NCBI RefSeq assembly: GCF_003569765.1
Contig: NZ_KZ983966.1
Span: forward strand, 969-34,410
Reading direction: 5' to 3'
From: Caldimonas tepidiphila
Lineage (GTDB): Bacteria > Pseudomonadota > Gammaproteobacteria > Burkholderiales > Burkholderiaceae_C
Length of the DNA stretch: 33,442 nt
Position numbers and translations under genes: made by a program. The notes beneath the pieces are model-generated. The model searched no databases, had not been told where the DNA came from, and saw only the letters and a program-made list of their open reading frames with translations. Each line of letters starts with the position of its first letter. Position 1 is the stretch's first letter. This document shows positions 1-7,602 of the stretch, piece by piece.

Positions 1-272
1 GCCTCGACACTGGCTTCCTCGACCTCGGGCTCGATGTCGCCCTCGAGGTCGGCCTCGATGTCGGAGAAATCCTCGTCCGCCTCAGCCTTGGGCGCTTCGA
101 CCTTCTTGGCCGTGGTCTCTGCCTTGGGCTTGCGGTCGCCCTTGGCCTGGGCGGGTTCCCCACCGGCCTGCGCCTTGGCCGTCTTCGCGGCGGCCTTCTT
201 GGCGGGCTTCTTCTTTCCCAGGATCTCATCAGCTTGCGCCAACAGGGCTGCGCGGGTGCTCATCGCGGTCAT
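1..272 (-). CDS. rpoD: RNA polymerase sigma factor RpoD-like, N-terminal fragment (cut by window edge)
   Basis: About 90 codons read from an ATG at 272 to the window edge without a stop. The protein starts MTAMSTRAALLAQADEILG, continues with a Lys/Ala-rich stretch, then an acidic segment containing DFSDIEADLEGDIEPEVEE. This pattern (basic low-complexity N-terminus, an RKPKAE-type motif, then a D-x-SDIEADL block) is what betaproteobacterial primary sigma factors show before region 1.1. A purine-rich GAGGA lies about 6 bases before the ATG at 272; a second in-frame ATG at 263 is possible. The conserved sigma regions are outside the window, so the assignment rests on the variable N-terminus only. 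A histone H1-like or other Lys/Ala-rich protein is the main alternative. Confidence 0.6.
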   Translation of the reverse strand, partial: MTAMSTRAALLAQADEILGKKKPAKKAAAKTAKAQAGGEPAQAKGDRKPKAETTAKKVEAPKAEADEDFSDIEADLEGDIEPEVEEASVE

Positions 273-1399
273 GCGGTTCCTCAAAAAATCTATGGCTCGA
301 TGCGCGCTACCCCTGGTCGGGGCGGCTCACGTCGAGCCCGCACGTATGTGCTGCACATCGCCAAGCGGAGATAGTGAAAGCGACTTGAAAACGAAAAAGC
401 CGCCCGTTGCGATCTCCCCTTGGAGACGCCAGATGCAAGATCCGGCTGACGTGGCGGCCATCAAAGCGATGGATTTTACCATGATTGCGCGCGCGGGGTG
501 CGGCCCGCTTCCGTGACCGGCTTCGTGATGGCCGCGCGGCCGGGAGGCGGCGCGGCGATCTGCATGCCCCGGTGGCGAGCCGCTTGGCCGCCTGGCCACC
601 GGCAAACCTGCCCTTGCGGACGAGACTGGCGTTGTGTTGCGGCGCGGCGGCCTCAGCCATCGACGATCCTTCCCGCGTGGTGGATGCGGGCGGGCAGTCA
701 CCAGGCAATTGTCGCGCACCGGCAGCGCGAGGCCGGCCCTCTGCAGCGGGGCGGCCGATTCTCGCTCTCCCGCAGGGCTGGGACAGGGCGCCCCGATTGG
801 CCTCGGGTGCGCAGGGCAGCGGGCAGAAGGGCTCGATCCGCCGCTGCAGGCCTTGAGCCACGCCTGCACTTCCTGCGCCTCGCGCACCTGCATGCTTGCA
901 CAAGGCAGGAAGACCGTCGCGGGCTTGCGCGGTCGTCAGCGGAGAACTCCCTGGGCACCGCGGAAGATGCCGGTGCGTGCGCCCCATCCACTCGAAGGCC
1001 TCCATCTCGCGCGAAACGATGTCAGCCCCGTGGCTGCGCATGCGCTCGAGCGCGAGTTCCTTGTCCCTCGGGCGGCGCGAGCCCCCGGCCTCGTCCACGA
1101 CGAGGACTTCGGGGCCTTCGGCCGGCAGGCCCATGACATGCCGACGGTTTCAAGAACCTTCCCTTGGCTGTGAGGCACCTGCAGGAACACCAACAGGAGC
1201 TTGCGCCAGTGCGCCGACTTGTCAGTGAACAGCCAAGAAGCACCTGATGCGCTCGCCGACGAGATGAACCACGAGCCTCGCGCCGCCCTCGACCGGCATT
1301 TCCCGGCGCAGGTCTTTGCTGAGATACTCGCCCCCGTCGCTCTACCGCAACTTTTCATAGAAGCCGGCGCTTCTTGCTCTTCGGATTTCACAACCACCC
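273..1399. other. Degenerate intergenic region with no intact gene
   Basis: About 1.1 kb with overlapping open frames on both strands, as expected by chance in GC-rich DNA. None has convincing composition throughout. The only recognisable pieces are the isochorismatase-like relic described separately and a minus-strand stretch around 1240-1390 that reads FYEKLR, stop, then GGEYLSKDLRREMPVEGG. The latter may be another decayed coding relic of unknown family. I see no RNA gene or clear terminator here. Confidence 0.5.
975..1134 (-). pseudogene. Relic of an isochorismatase-family hydrolase C-terminus
   Basis: The minus frame gives EVLVVDEAGGSRRPRDKE followed by LALERMRSHGADIVSREMEA and FEWMGRT. 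This matches the end of isochorismatase-like hydrolases, where a V-V-D-A-x-G-S-R strand is followed by ALERM, a G-A segment and E-x-x-x-F-E-W. The catalytic Asp, Lys and Cys of the N-terminal and middle parts are not found upstream in any frame, and the frame continues into unrelated sequence after about residue 53. It is therefore a decayed fragment. Family assignment is from motif memory only. Confidence 0.45.
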
Positions 1400-1660
1400 A
1401 TGATCGCCATCAATCTGACCACCCTGATCGGTCTGGTAGGTGTTGCCGCTTATATTGCGGCGCATTTCATCGTGCAAGTCCTGCACAAGTCACCGCGCGA
1501 CAAGGTGGCAGTGGCCCTGAATATCCTTGGACCGATCTGCGTCCTGATTTCTCTGGCAGATGCCTTCAACATCGCCTCGTTCCTGACTCAGTGCTTCTGG
1601 CTCGGCCTCACGGTCGTCGGCTGGTGGCGCGAAAAGAAGGCGGTGAAAAATGGATCATAG
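1400..1660 (+). CDS. Small membrane protein, CBU_0592-like
   Basis: An 86-residue protein with three predicted hydrophobic helices (about residues 5-28, 37-56 and 58-76). They are separated by a short polar loop with HKSPRDK, and the C-terminus is basic (REKKAVKNGS). Size and spacing, with a glycine-rich first helix, an N-I-L-G motif opening the second helix and a W-L-G-L third helix, resemble the CBU_0592-like family of small membrane proteins, whose function is unknown. The ribosome site is weak (no clear GGAG before the ATG), so the exact start is uncertain. It stands alone between decayed sequence and the ProX gene, and nothing links it to the betaine genes. Confidence 0.65.
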   Translation: MIAINLTTLIGLVGVAAYIAAHFIVQVLHKSPRDKVAVALNILGPICVLISLADAFNIASFLTQCFWLGLTVVGWWREKKAVKNGS

Positions 1661-2073
1661 AAATCCCAGGGCCCCGTCTGGGATCATCCGGCGCAGCGGC
1701 AGGGGGCACATACCCATCCTTCCAACCCAGGCACGGCACAGTCGCGCCCATAACTCCTGACAAGCACAACCCATCGTCGGCCTCATCCAACTCCGGCATT
1801 CGCGACACGGCAACACGAGGGAGCTCTTGTCGATATCCGTCAACTGCCCGTCGGATTTCTTCAAGCAATGCTCGACCTCCCCAAGAGAATAGGCCCTCCC
1901 CCAGACTTCCTCCCGAAACCTCCCGGCGACGAGGAGGGCATGCAGAAGCGGGCAGGAGTTCTCTCAATGCGATAAAGCGTACGTTGCGATCTCCGGCAAG
2001 AAGCACGGCATGGGTGGTCGCGCCAGGAAGCCGGGGCCTCTTGTCTGTTCGATTCTTCAAGGAAAACTCACCG
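1661..2073. other. Intergenic, no recognised gene
   Basis: About 410 bases between the small membrane protein and the ProX gene. Open frames exist on both strands, but none has a ribosome site combined with recognisable motifs. The last 20 bases hold the ProX ribosome site (AAGGAAAA at 2059-2066). I recognise nothing else. Confidence 0.5.
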
Positions 2074-2583
2074 GTGGAACTGAAAACAGAAATCTGCGCG
2101 GCGGAAGAATTGGTACGCCTCCTGGAAGACCGAGGGCTGGCGTACGAAATGGTGGAACATGTGCCCGTGTTCACCATCGAGGATGCCCTGAAGGCCACGC
2201 CCAGCCTCGACGGAATCAAGACCAAGAACGTATTCTTGCGGGACGCCAAGGGCGCACGCCATTTCCTTGTCATCGTGCCGCATGACAAGCGACTGGATCT
2301 GGCCGCGCTGGCCGGCGCCCTGTCCACCACGAAATTGAGCATGGGCTCGCCGGACCGGCTGCAGCGCCACTTGGGAGTGACGCCCGGGGCGGTCAGCGTG
2401 TTCGCCCTGATCAACGACGCCGCCCGTGCCGTCGAGTTGGTGATCGATGCCCAGGTGTGGGCGGCCGAGAAGGTCCAGGCCCATCCCCTTCGGAACACGG
2501 CCACCGTCTCGCTGCCCCGGCAGGCACTGGAAACCTTCCTGTCCATGACAGGCCATGCCCCGGTCGTGATTCCCGTCCCCTGA
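2074..2583 (+). CDS. proX: Prolyl-tRNA editing protein, ProX/YbaK family
   Basis: A 169-residue stand-alone editing domain of the YbaK/ProX superfamily, which hydrolyses mischarged aminoacyl-tRNA (typically Ala-tRNAPro) in the cytoplasm. Visible motifs are GIKTKNVFLRDAKG, then HFLVIVPHDKRLDL near the middle, and the G-S-x-x-R-L / G-V-T-P-G-A-V-S signature; the family Lys is in KTKN. The length is normal for the family. The GTG at 2074 is chosen because AAGGAAAA ends 7 bases before it and family homology begins a few residues later; the frame is open far upstream, but that extension looks non-coding. No operon partner is visible. Confidence 0.88.
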   Translation: MELKTEICAAEELVRLLEDRGLAYEMVEHVPVFTIEDALKATPSLDGIKTKNVFLRDAKGARHFLVIVPHDKRLDLAALAGALSTTKLSMGSPDRLQRHLGVTPGAVSVFALINDAARAVELVIDAQVWAAEKVQAHPLRNTATVSLPRQALETFLSMTGHAPVVIPVP

Positions 2584-3927
2584 TTTCCAGGCGCCTCCCC
2601 GACCTCCGCCCGACGTCTGCAGATCGGCCTGCCCGCTCGGGCCAGGGCTGTTCACTGCCCCCCGGGTGCCGACACACCGAAGGACGCCCTCAAGGCCGAG
2701 GGTGTTGCGGCAGAGAGCCCGGGAGATGTTTCAGTGCCCGGACGCGCACCTCGCCGCGCTCGATGCGGTTGCGCTGGTCGATACCGTCGCTGCAGGCGCA
2801 GCCAGCGGGCGGTCGCTACTGGGCCTGGACGCGCACGCTGCGCAGCCCAGTCCTCCGATCGCTCCAGGCTGCCACGCGGCGTCTTGCCGTCGATGGCCGC
2901 GAGGGGTCGAGTGGCGGCACCTGCAGTCTGCTGCACCCGCTCGCCGGCCAAGTGGCGCATCGCGCCCTCCATCTGCAAGGCGCCGATCCCCTGCAGGATC
3001 TTGCGCAATGCCGTGTAGGCCGAGGCCCGCTTCCAAGGGCTGCCGAATACCACGTTGAGCCGCGGCCAGGGCAGGTCGATGAGCAAGGCGCAGCCCCGCC
3101 CCATCGATCAAACGCGGGCGCCATACCGATAGAAGCGAACAGCCCTGCCCCCTCTCAGGGATGCCGTGGAGCATTTCCATATCGAATCCCGCCGACTTGC
3201 CCTTGGCATTCAAAGATGAATGAATTCGTGAGCCTTGTCGCCGGCGGAGACGATTATTAAGTGCCCTTCCAATTTTCCGGAAAATTTTCTACTTTTTCTT
3301 GAGCGCGCAGACGGGGCTCCCATAGCAGCAAGGTCATGAGTTGACGCCCCAGGAAACGCGCCACGTCCAGCTTTCCAAGTCATGAGAAGAAGGAAGCAAC
3401 GCGACACCCGCAGAGACAGCGGCCGAACATGCAGGCTCGCCAGCGAGAAGCAAGGCTGAGCGAGAAGGCGAATCCTTTCGCCGCCCCCGACTTCCGGGAC
3501 ATCAATTGACCAAGGCGCCCTGAAATCCTACCCGATCCACCATGATCGGGCGCGGAGGCGTGGAACAAACCGCGATCGTAGAGAAAACGTGCCGGCAATA
3601 TCGAGCACGGCAGGAGAAAGGATCGATCCCCGGTTGATTTCGCACCCTGCCGCGTTTGTACAGGCCACCGCCCGGCATCATGCGGGTGAGGCGGCTCCCG
3701 GCGCTCCTGAGGAGTGCCCTGCGCTCGGCAAGTTCGCCCTGGCCCCGACGATCCAAGTCGCCCATGAAACGTCCCAGGCAGGTCTGTCTCGAACATTGCC
3801 GTTTTTGATCAAGTCGAAGTCGGATCCAGACAAATTTCTTGGACCCGGCGTGGGACAGTAGCACCAGCAAACATGGCCGACAACATTCGATCGATAGCTT
3901 CTGCATCGGAATTCCAAGGAGCGCAAA
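2584..3927. other. Gene-poor region with transposase relic and purU leader
   Basis: About 1.3 kb without an intact gene. An ISAs1-type relic occupies roughly 2835-3035. From 3036 to about 3900 both strands carry only short open frames that I cannot assign. A local A/T-rich patch at 3255-3300 stands out from the GC-rich surroundings. The region ends with the purU ribosome site (AAGGAG at 3916-3921). No tRNA and no glycine-riboswitch-like leader was recognised. Confidence 0.5.
2835..3035 (-). mobile_element. ISAs1-family transposase relic
   Basis: The minus strand encodes W-K-R-A-S-A-Y-T-A-L-R-K-I-L-Q-G-I, then an A-M-R-H-L-A-G segment, then RPLAAIDGKTPRGSLER. ISAs1-type (H-repeat) transposases have P-S-Y-x-T-L-R-R-x-L-Q near the end of their N-terminal domain, followed by the catalytic-core opening A-I-D-G-K-T-L-R-G-S. 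Here Leu is replaced by Pro in GKTPRGS, and no DDE core follows. The fragment is dead and has no visible terminal repeats. Confidence 0.65.
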
Positions 3928-4782
3928 TTGACGTCTTCTCCACAGCTCTGGCTGAACCTGACCTGCGACAGCCGCCGCGGACAGGTCGCAGCGGTGACTC
4001 GCGTACTGGAGGATCACGAGGCCTATATCAAGGAATTCTCGGTCTACGACGATCCGGACGAGGCGAGGTTCTTCCTGCGCGCGGTATTCCACTCGGCTGC
4101 GAGCCCCGAAGCGATCCAGGCCGCCCTCGGCGGCGACATGGGGATTTTCCCGTCCGCCCGTATCCAGGCCGGGCGATTTTCCGAGCCCGCGCGCGTCCTC
4201 ATCATGGTTTCCAGGCAGGACCACTGCCTGCGGGAGCTCATCTCGGCCTGGCGGCGCGAGGAACTGAACATGGACATCGTCGCCGTCGTCTCGAACCACG
4301 AGGACGCCCGCGCGATCGTGGAGGTCGAAGGCATTCCGTTCCACCACCTTCCCATCACCGCGGACACCAAGCCTCAGCAGGAGGCACAGGTGATGCGCCT
4401 GATCGAAACGACGGGTGCCGAGTTCATCGTGCTGGCCCGCTACATGCAGGTGCTCAGCGCAGACCTCTGCCAACGCCTCAAGGGAAGGGTCATCAACATC
4501 CATCATTCCTTCCTGCCCGGCTTCAAGGGCGCGAGGCCCTATCACCAGGCCCATGAGCGCGGCGTGAAGCTGATCGGGGCGACGGCCCACTTCGCGACCA
4601 CGGACCTGGACGAAGGTCCGATCATCGAGCAGGCGCTGGAGCGGGTGGATCACGCCGACAGCCCCGAGCAGCTCCGCAATGCCGGCCGCCACATCGAGTG
4701 CCTCGTGCTCTCGCGCGCGCTGCGCTTCGTGCTGGAGCGTCGCGTCTTCACCAACGGACTGAGAACGGTGGTCCTCCGATGA
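3928..4782 (+). CDS. purU: Formyltetrahydrofolate deformylase
   Basis: A 284-residue PurU that hydrolyses 10-formyl-THF to THF and formate in the cytosol. An N-terminal ACT domain (about residues 6-80) is followed by a formyltransferase fold. The catalytic triad is visible: Asn190 and His192 in [16 protein letters not shown], and Asp228 in TTDLDEGPI, at the usual 36-residue His-Asp spacing. The start is TTG at 3928, supported by AAGGAG (3916-3921) six bases upstream and by the ACT domain beginning at once; no ATG lies in a suitable place. The stop overlaps the folB start (ATGA). With sarcosine oxidase and GlyA nearby, its likely job is to return THF from one-carbon units released by betaine demethylation (inference). 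Confidence 0.95.
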   Translation: MTSSPQLWLNLTCDSRRGQVAAVTRVLEDHEAYIKEFSVYDDPDEARFFLRAVFHSAASPEAIQAALGGDMGIFPSARIQAGRFSEPARVLIMVSRQDHCLRELISAWRREELNMDIVAVVSNHEDARAIVEVEGIPFHHLPITADTKPQQEAQVMRLIETTGAEFIVLARYMQVLSADLCQRLKGRVINIHHSFLPGFKGARPYHQAHERGVKLIGATAHFATTDLDEGPIIEQALERVDHADSPEQLRNAGRHIECLVLSRALRFVLERRVFTNGLRTVVLR

Positions 4783-5234
4783 GTGTCGCGGACATGCTGC
4801 CGGCTTTCAGATTCCAGCCTCCGGCCACGCCCGCGGACAAGGGCACGCGCTCCAGCCAAGTCCTGGGCCTGCAAAGGCCGGCGAAGCCGGATCTGCTGCT
4901 GATCCGCAAGCTCGCGCTCCCGGCCCGGATCGGGGTCTACGACTGGGAGCAGGAAGCGCCTCAACCCATTGTGCTGGACCTGTGTTTCGAGCCGCCCGCG
5001 AGCCCGGCATCGGTGACGGACCGGCTCGAGGACACGGTCGACTACGCGCAGGTCGTGGCCCGCTTGCGGGAGATCGCCCTCGCGGAGCCGAAGCAGCTCG
5101 TCGAGGCCATGGCGCACCGGATGGCGGAAGTACTGATGGAGGAGTTCGATGCTCGCTGGGTGAGCCTCGAACTGGTCAAGACGGCTCCGATCCCGGGATC
5201 GGAGGTCGGGATCCGCATAGAGCGGCAGCGATAG
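4779..5234 (+). CDS. folB: Dihydroneopterin aldolase-like protein
   Basis: A 151-residue FolB-fold protein. The family makes 6-hydroxymethyl-dihydropterin from dihydroneopterin in folate synthesis. Key features are [19 protein letters not shown] (Glu57 at the pterin-site position), [12 protein letters not shown] (Glu109, pterin anchor) and [19 protein letters not shown] (Lys134, catalytic Lys). It carries about 40 extra N-terminal residues, before the usual start near [15 protein letters not shown], that do not look like a known domain. The ATG overlaps the purU stop by four bases, so the two are probably translationally coupled. Because a housekeeping folB normally sits elsewhere, this is likely a pathway-dedicated paralogue (inference). 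Confidence 0.88.
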   Translation: MSVADMLPAFRFQPPATPADKGTRSSQVLGLQRPAKPDLLLIRKLALPARIGVYDWEQEAPQPIVLDLCFEPPASPASVTDRLEDTVDYAQVVARLREIALAEPKQLVEAMAHRMAEVLMEEFDARWVSLELVKTAPIPGSEVGIRIERQR

Positions 5235-5244
5235 ACATCAATCC

Positions 5245-5268
5245 CGGCTCCGTCGCTGACCGGAGCCG
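5245..5268. promoter_or_regulatory. Inverted repeat between folB and sdaA
   Basis: CGGCTCC (5245-5251) and GGAGCCG (5262-5268) are a perfect 7-bp inverted repeat separated by 10 bases, 11 bases after the folB stop. No T-run follows, so it is not a classic terminator. It could be an attenuating or mRNA-processing hairpin between purU-folB and sdaA. Confidence 0.35.
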
Positions 5269-5359
5269 ATCGTTTCCGGATCTGCATTTCGCCGGCTCGA
5301 CCGGCGCCGGCCCTGCCGTGCCCGAAAGGACCCGGGCCGGGGCTTTCATTGGGGGAATC

Positions 5360-6751
5360 ATGGCGGTAAGTGTTTTTGACATCTTCAAGATCGGCATCGG
5401 GCCGTCGAGCTCGCACACTGTCGGGCCGATGCGCGCCGCGAACCTCTTCACGGAACGGCTGCTCCAGAAGGGCCTGCTCGTCCAGTGCGCGCGAGTGCAA
5501 GTATCGCTGTACGGCTCGCTGGGCGCGACGGGCAAGGGCCATGGCACCGACAAGGCCGTCCTGCTGGGACTGGCGGGCCATGACCCGGAAACCGTGGACG
5601 TGGATGCCGTGCCCACCATCCTCGGCGGGATTCGCGAGCGTCGGCGCCTGAAATTGCGCGACCAGCACGAAGTCGCTTTCGACGAGAAAGCCGACCTGGT
5701 GTTCTACCGCCACGAGAGCCTGCCTTTCCATGCGAACGGAATGCGCTGCATGGCCTTCAACGAGTCCGGAGAGCTCCTCGACACGCACTGCTACTACTCG
5801 GTCGGCGGGGGCTTCGTGGTCAGCGAGCAGACCGCCGAGGACGGCAGCCGGACCAAGGTGCTGGCGGCCGATTCCACGGCGCTGCCCTATCCCTTCCGCA
5901 GCGCCGACGAGCTTCTCAAGGTGAGCCGGCGGGAGGGGGCGTCGATCGCGGAGATCATGCGCCGCAACGAGCGGGTCTGGCGCAGCGACGAGGAGATCGA
6001 CCGCGGCCTGCTGCGCATCTGGCACGTCATGCAGGACTGCGTGCGCCACGGCTGCGCCACCGAGGGCACCCTGCCCGGCGGCTTCAAGGTGAAACGCCGG
6101 GCGGCCGAGCTGCACCGCCAGCTGACCCGGCACCCCGAGGCAGCGCTTCGCGATCCGCTGCAGACCATGGACTGGATCAACCTCTACGCCTTGGCGGTGA
6201 ACGAGGAGAACGCCGCGGGCGGGCGTGTCGTCACCGCTCCCACGAACGGCGCGGCGGGGATCGTTCCGGCGGTGCTGCACTACTACAGCCGCTTCATTCC
6301 CGGCGCCAGCGACCGGGGCGTGATCGACTTCCTGCTGACCGCCGCGGCCATCGCGATCCTCTACAAGGAGAACGCCAGCATCAGCGGCGCCGAGGTGGGT
6401 TGCCAGGGCGAGGTGGGTGTGGCGTGCTCCATGGCGGCCGGCGCCTTGTGCGCGGTCACCGGCGGCACACCGGAGCAGGTCGAGAACGCTGCCGAGATCG
6501 GCATGGAGCATCACCTGGGCCTGACCTGCGACCCCGTGGGGGGCCTGGTGCAGATCCCGTGCATCGAGCGCAACGCGATCGCCTCGGTGAAGGCCATCAA
6601 CGCAGCCCGCATGGCGATGCGGGGCGACGGCACCCACCACGTCAGCCTCGACAAGGTGATCAAGACGATGCGCGAGACGGGGGCGGACATGATGACGAAG
6701 TACAAGGAAACGGCGCGGGGAGGCCTGGCGGTCAATATCGTCGAGTGCTGA
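5360..6751 (+). CDS. sdaA: L-serine ammonia-lyase, iron-sulfur type
   Basis: A 463-residue single-chain [4Fe-4S] L-serine dehydratase: L-serine to pyruvate plus ammonia, via 2-aminoacrylate. The N-terminus has the [19 protein letters not shown] signature (residues 6-24). The three cluster cysteines are Cys348 (AEVGCQGE), Cys390 (GLTCDPVGG) and Cys401 (IPCIERNA); their spacing of 42 and 11 matches characterised members, and the open fourth iron site binds substrate. The ATG at 5360 follows GGGGGAATC, and the PSSSHT motif lies at the normal distance. It sits 125 bases after folB on the same strand. In context it takes the serine made by GlyA from betaine-derived glycine into central metabolism. 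Confidence 0.97.
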   Translation: MAVSVFDIFKIGIGPSSSHTVGPMRAANLFTERLLQKGLLVQCARVQVSLYGSLGATGKGHGTDKAVLLGLAGHDPETVDVDAVPTILGGIRERRRLKLRDQHEVAFDEKADLVFYRHESLPFHANGMRCMAFNESGELLDTHCYYSVGGGFVVSEQTAEDGSRTKVLAADSTALPYPFRSADELLKVSRREGASIAEIMRRNERVWRSDEEIDRGLLRIWHVMQDCVRHGCATEGTLPGGFKVKRRAAELHRQLTRHPEAALRDPLQTMDWINLYALAVNEENAAGGRVVTAPTNGAAGIVPAVLHYYSRFIPGASDRGVIDFLLTAAAIAILYKENASISGAEVGCQGEVGVACSMAAGALCAVTGGTPEQVENAAEIGMEHHLGLTCDPVGGLVQIPCIERNAIASVKAINAARMAMRGDGTHHVSLDKVIKTMRETGADMMTKYKETARGGLAVNIVEC

Positions 6752-6816
6752 AGTCGCAGGAGCGTCCCTCCCCTGCCCTCCGCGCTGCGGAGGGACGGCA
6801 GCGCATCGGAAACCCC

Positions 6817-7380
6817 ATGGACATCGACAAGATGCAATCGATCGATCTGCTGGAGAGGCTCAGGATCGCGACGGCGGACATTCCTCCGCATTCGGCTTGC
6901 GAGCCCCGCCGACTGACGGATGAATCGATCGAGCCCGCCCACCGTGCGCAGGACCGGCGGCAGGCCACCCGCGATGCCGCGATGCGCTGGTGCGACCGGG
7001 AAACGGCATGGCGCCCGGACACCGGGGCCGCCATGTTGAACCAGGGTCTGCGCCTCCTCATGCAGCAGGGTTGGGGGACGTTCAGGCTGGAGCAACTGGA
7101 TCTCGCGGCGGGGCGTGCCTGCATCCATTGGCGCCCCTTGCGGGGCACCGCAGTCGACCGCCAGAAGGACGCCTGCGTGGTCAGGGCCACCATCGAAGGC
7201 TGGATGGCCGGGCTGATGGATTGGACCCTGCGGCGCAGGGGCGGCGATTTCGAGACCGCCTGCCATTGCAAGAGAGGACTCGCCGACCGCAACCGGCTAA
7301 GGATTCTTCTGCTGAAACCCAGACCCCTCCCGCTGGCCCAAGCGCCCGGCCTGCCGCCCGGGGAGACGCCGCTGCAGTAG
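6817..7380 (+). CDS. Divergent DUF5943/V4R-like protein of unknown function
   Basis: A 187-residue protein downstream of sdaA. It is not a member of a family I know by direct match, but its middle resembles the protein at 23866-24414. Shared features are QQGWGTFRLEQLDLAAGRA (here residues 83-101) against ERGWGQF plus a D-A-A-T-G-H-A stretch there, and GWMAGLMDW (128-136) against GWFSGAMDW. Both then run into a Gly-Asp segment and cysteines. The C-x7-C pair typical of V4R-type domains is degraded here: Cys149 and Cys151 are present, but the later Cys is absent. The N-terminal 60 residues are Arg-rich and unlike the paralogue. Start at 6817 is chosen for GGAAACCCC before the ATG. Co-transcription with sdaA and folC is likely. 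Function unknown. Confidence 0.6.
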   Translation: MDIDKMQSIDLLERLRIATADIPPHSACEPRRLTDESIEPAHRAQDRRQATRDAAMRWCDRETAWRPDTGAAMLNQGLRLLMQQGWGTFRLEQLDLAAGRACIHWRPLRGTAVDRQKDACVVRATIEGWMAGLMDWTLRRRGGDFETACHCKRGLADRNRLRILLLKPRPLPLAQAPGLPPGETPLQ

Positions 7381-7425
7381 CGCCCGCCGACATGCCTCGG
7401 CATCCACAGGGCCGGGACGCTCGCC

Positions 7426-7602
7426 GTGCGGCCCGGTCAGCGTATCGATGCCGGTGCGACCTTGCGCGCGCTGGAGGGGATGAAGCTGGAGACCCACATG
7501 ACGGCCGAGCCCGATGCCGAGGCGGCGCTCGTCGCGCCCGGCGAGCAAGTGCAGGCCAAGGAACTGCTGGTCGTGCTGCGCGCGCCAACCTCGGAACAAT
7601 GA
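7426..7602 (+). pseudogene. Biotinyl (BCCP-like) domain relic, pyruvate-carboxylase type
   Basis: The frame reads VRPGQRIDAGATLRALEGMK, then LETHMTAEPDAEA, then VAPGEQVQAKELLVVLR before a TGA at 7600-7602. This is the C-terminal half of a biotin carboxyl-carrier domain: V-K-P-G-x-x-V-x-A-G, then the E-A-M-K-M-E-T biotinylation site (here EGMKLET, target Lys kept), then V-x-x-G-D-x-V-x-A-K-D-L-L. The T-A-E-P-D stretch resembles pyruvate carboxylase. No plausible ATG start or N-terminal half exists. The frame is the same as the preceding gene (stop TAG at 7378-7380), and its stop overlaps the folC ATG. Most likely a gene remnant, though readthrough or a GTG start at 7426 cannot be excluded. Confidence 0.6.

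Noticed and set aside
307-1134. 275-codon minus-strand frame as a functional hydrolase
   Set aside because: Only about 53 codons resemble isochorismatase; the catalytic residues are absent and the rest is low-complexity shadow sequence.
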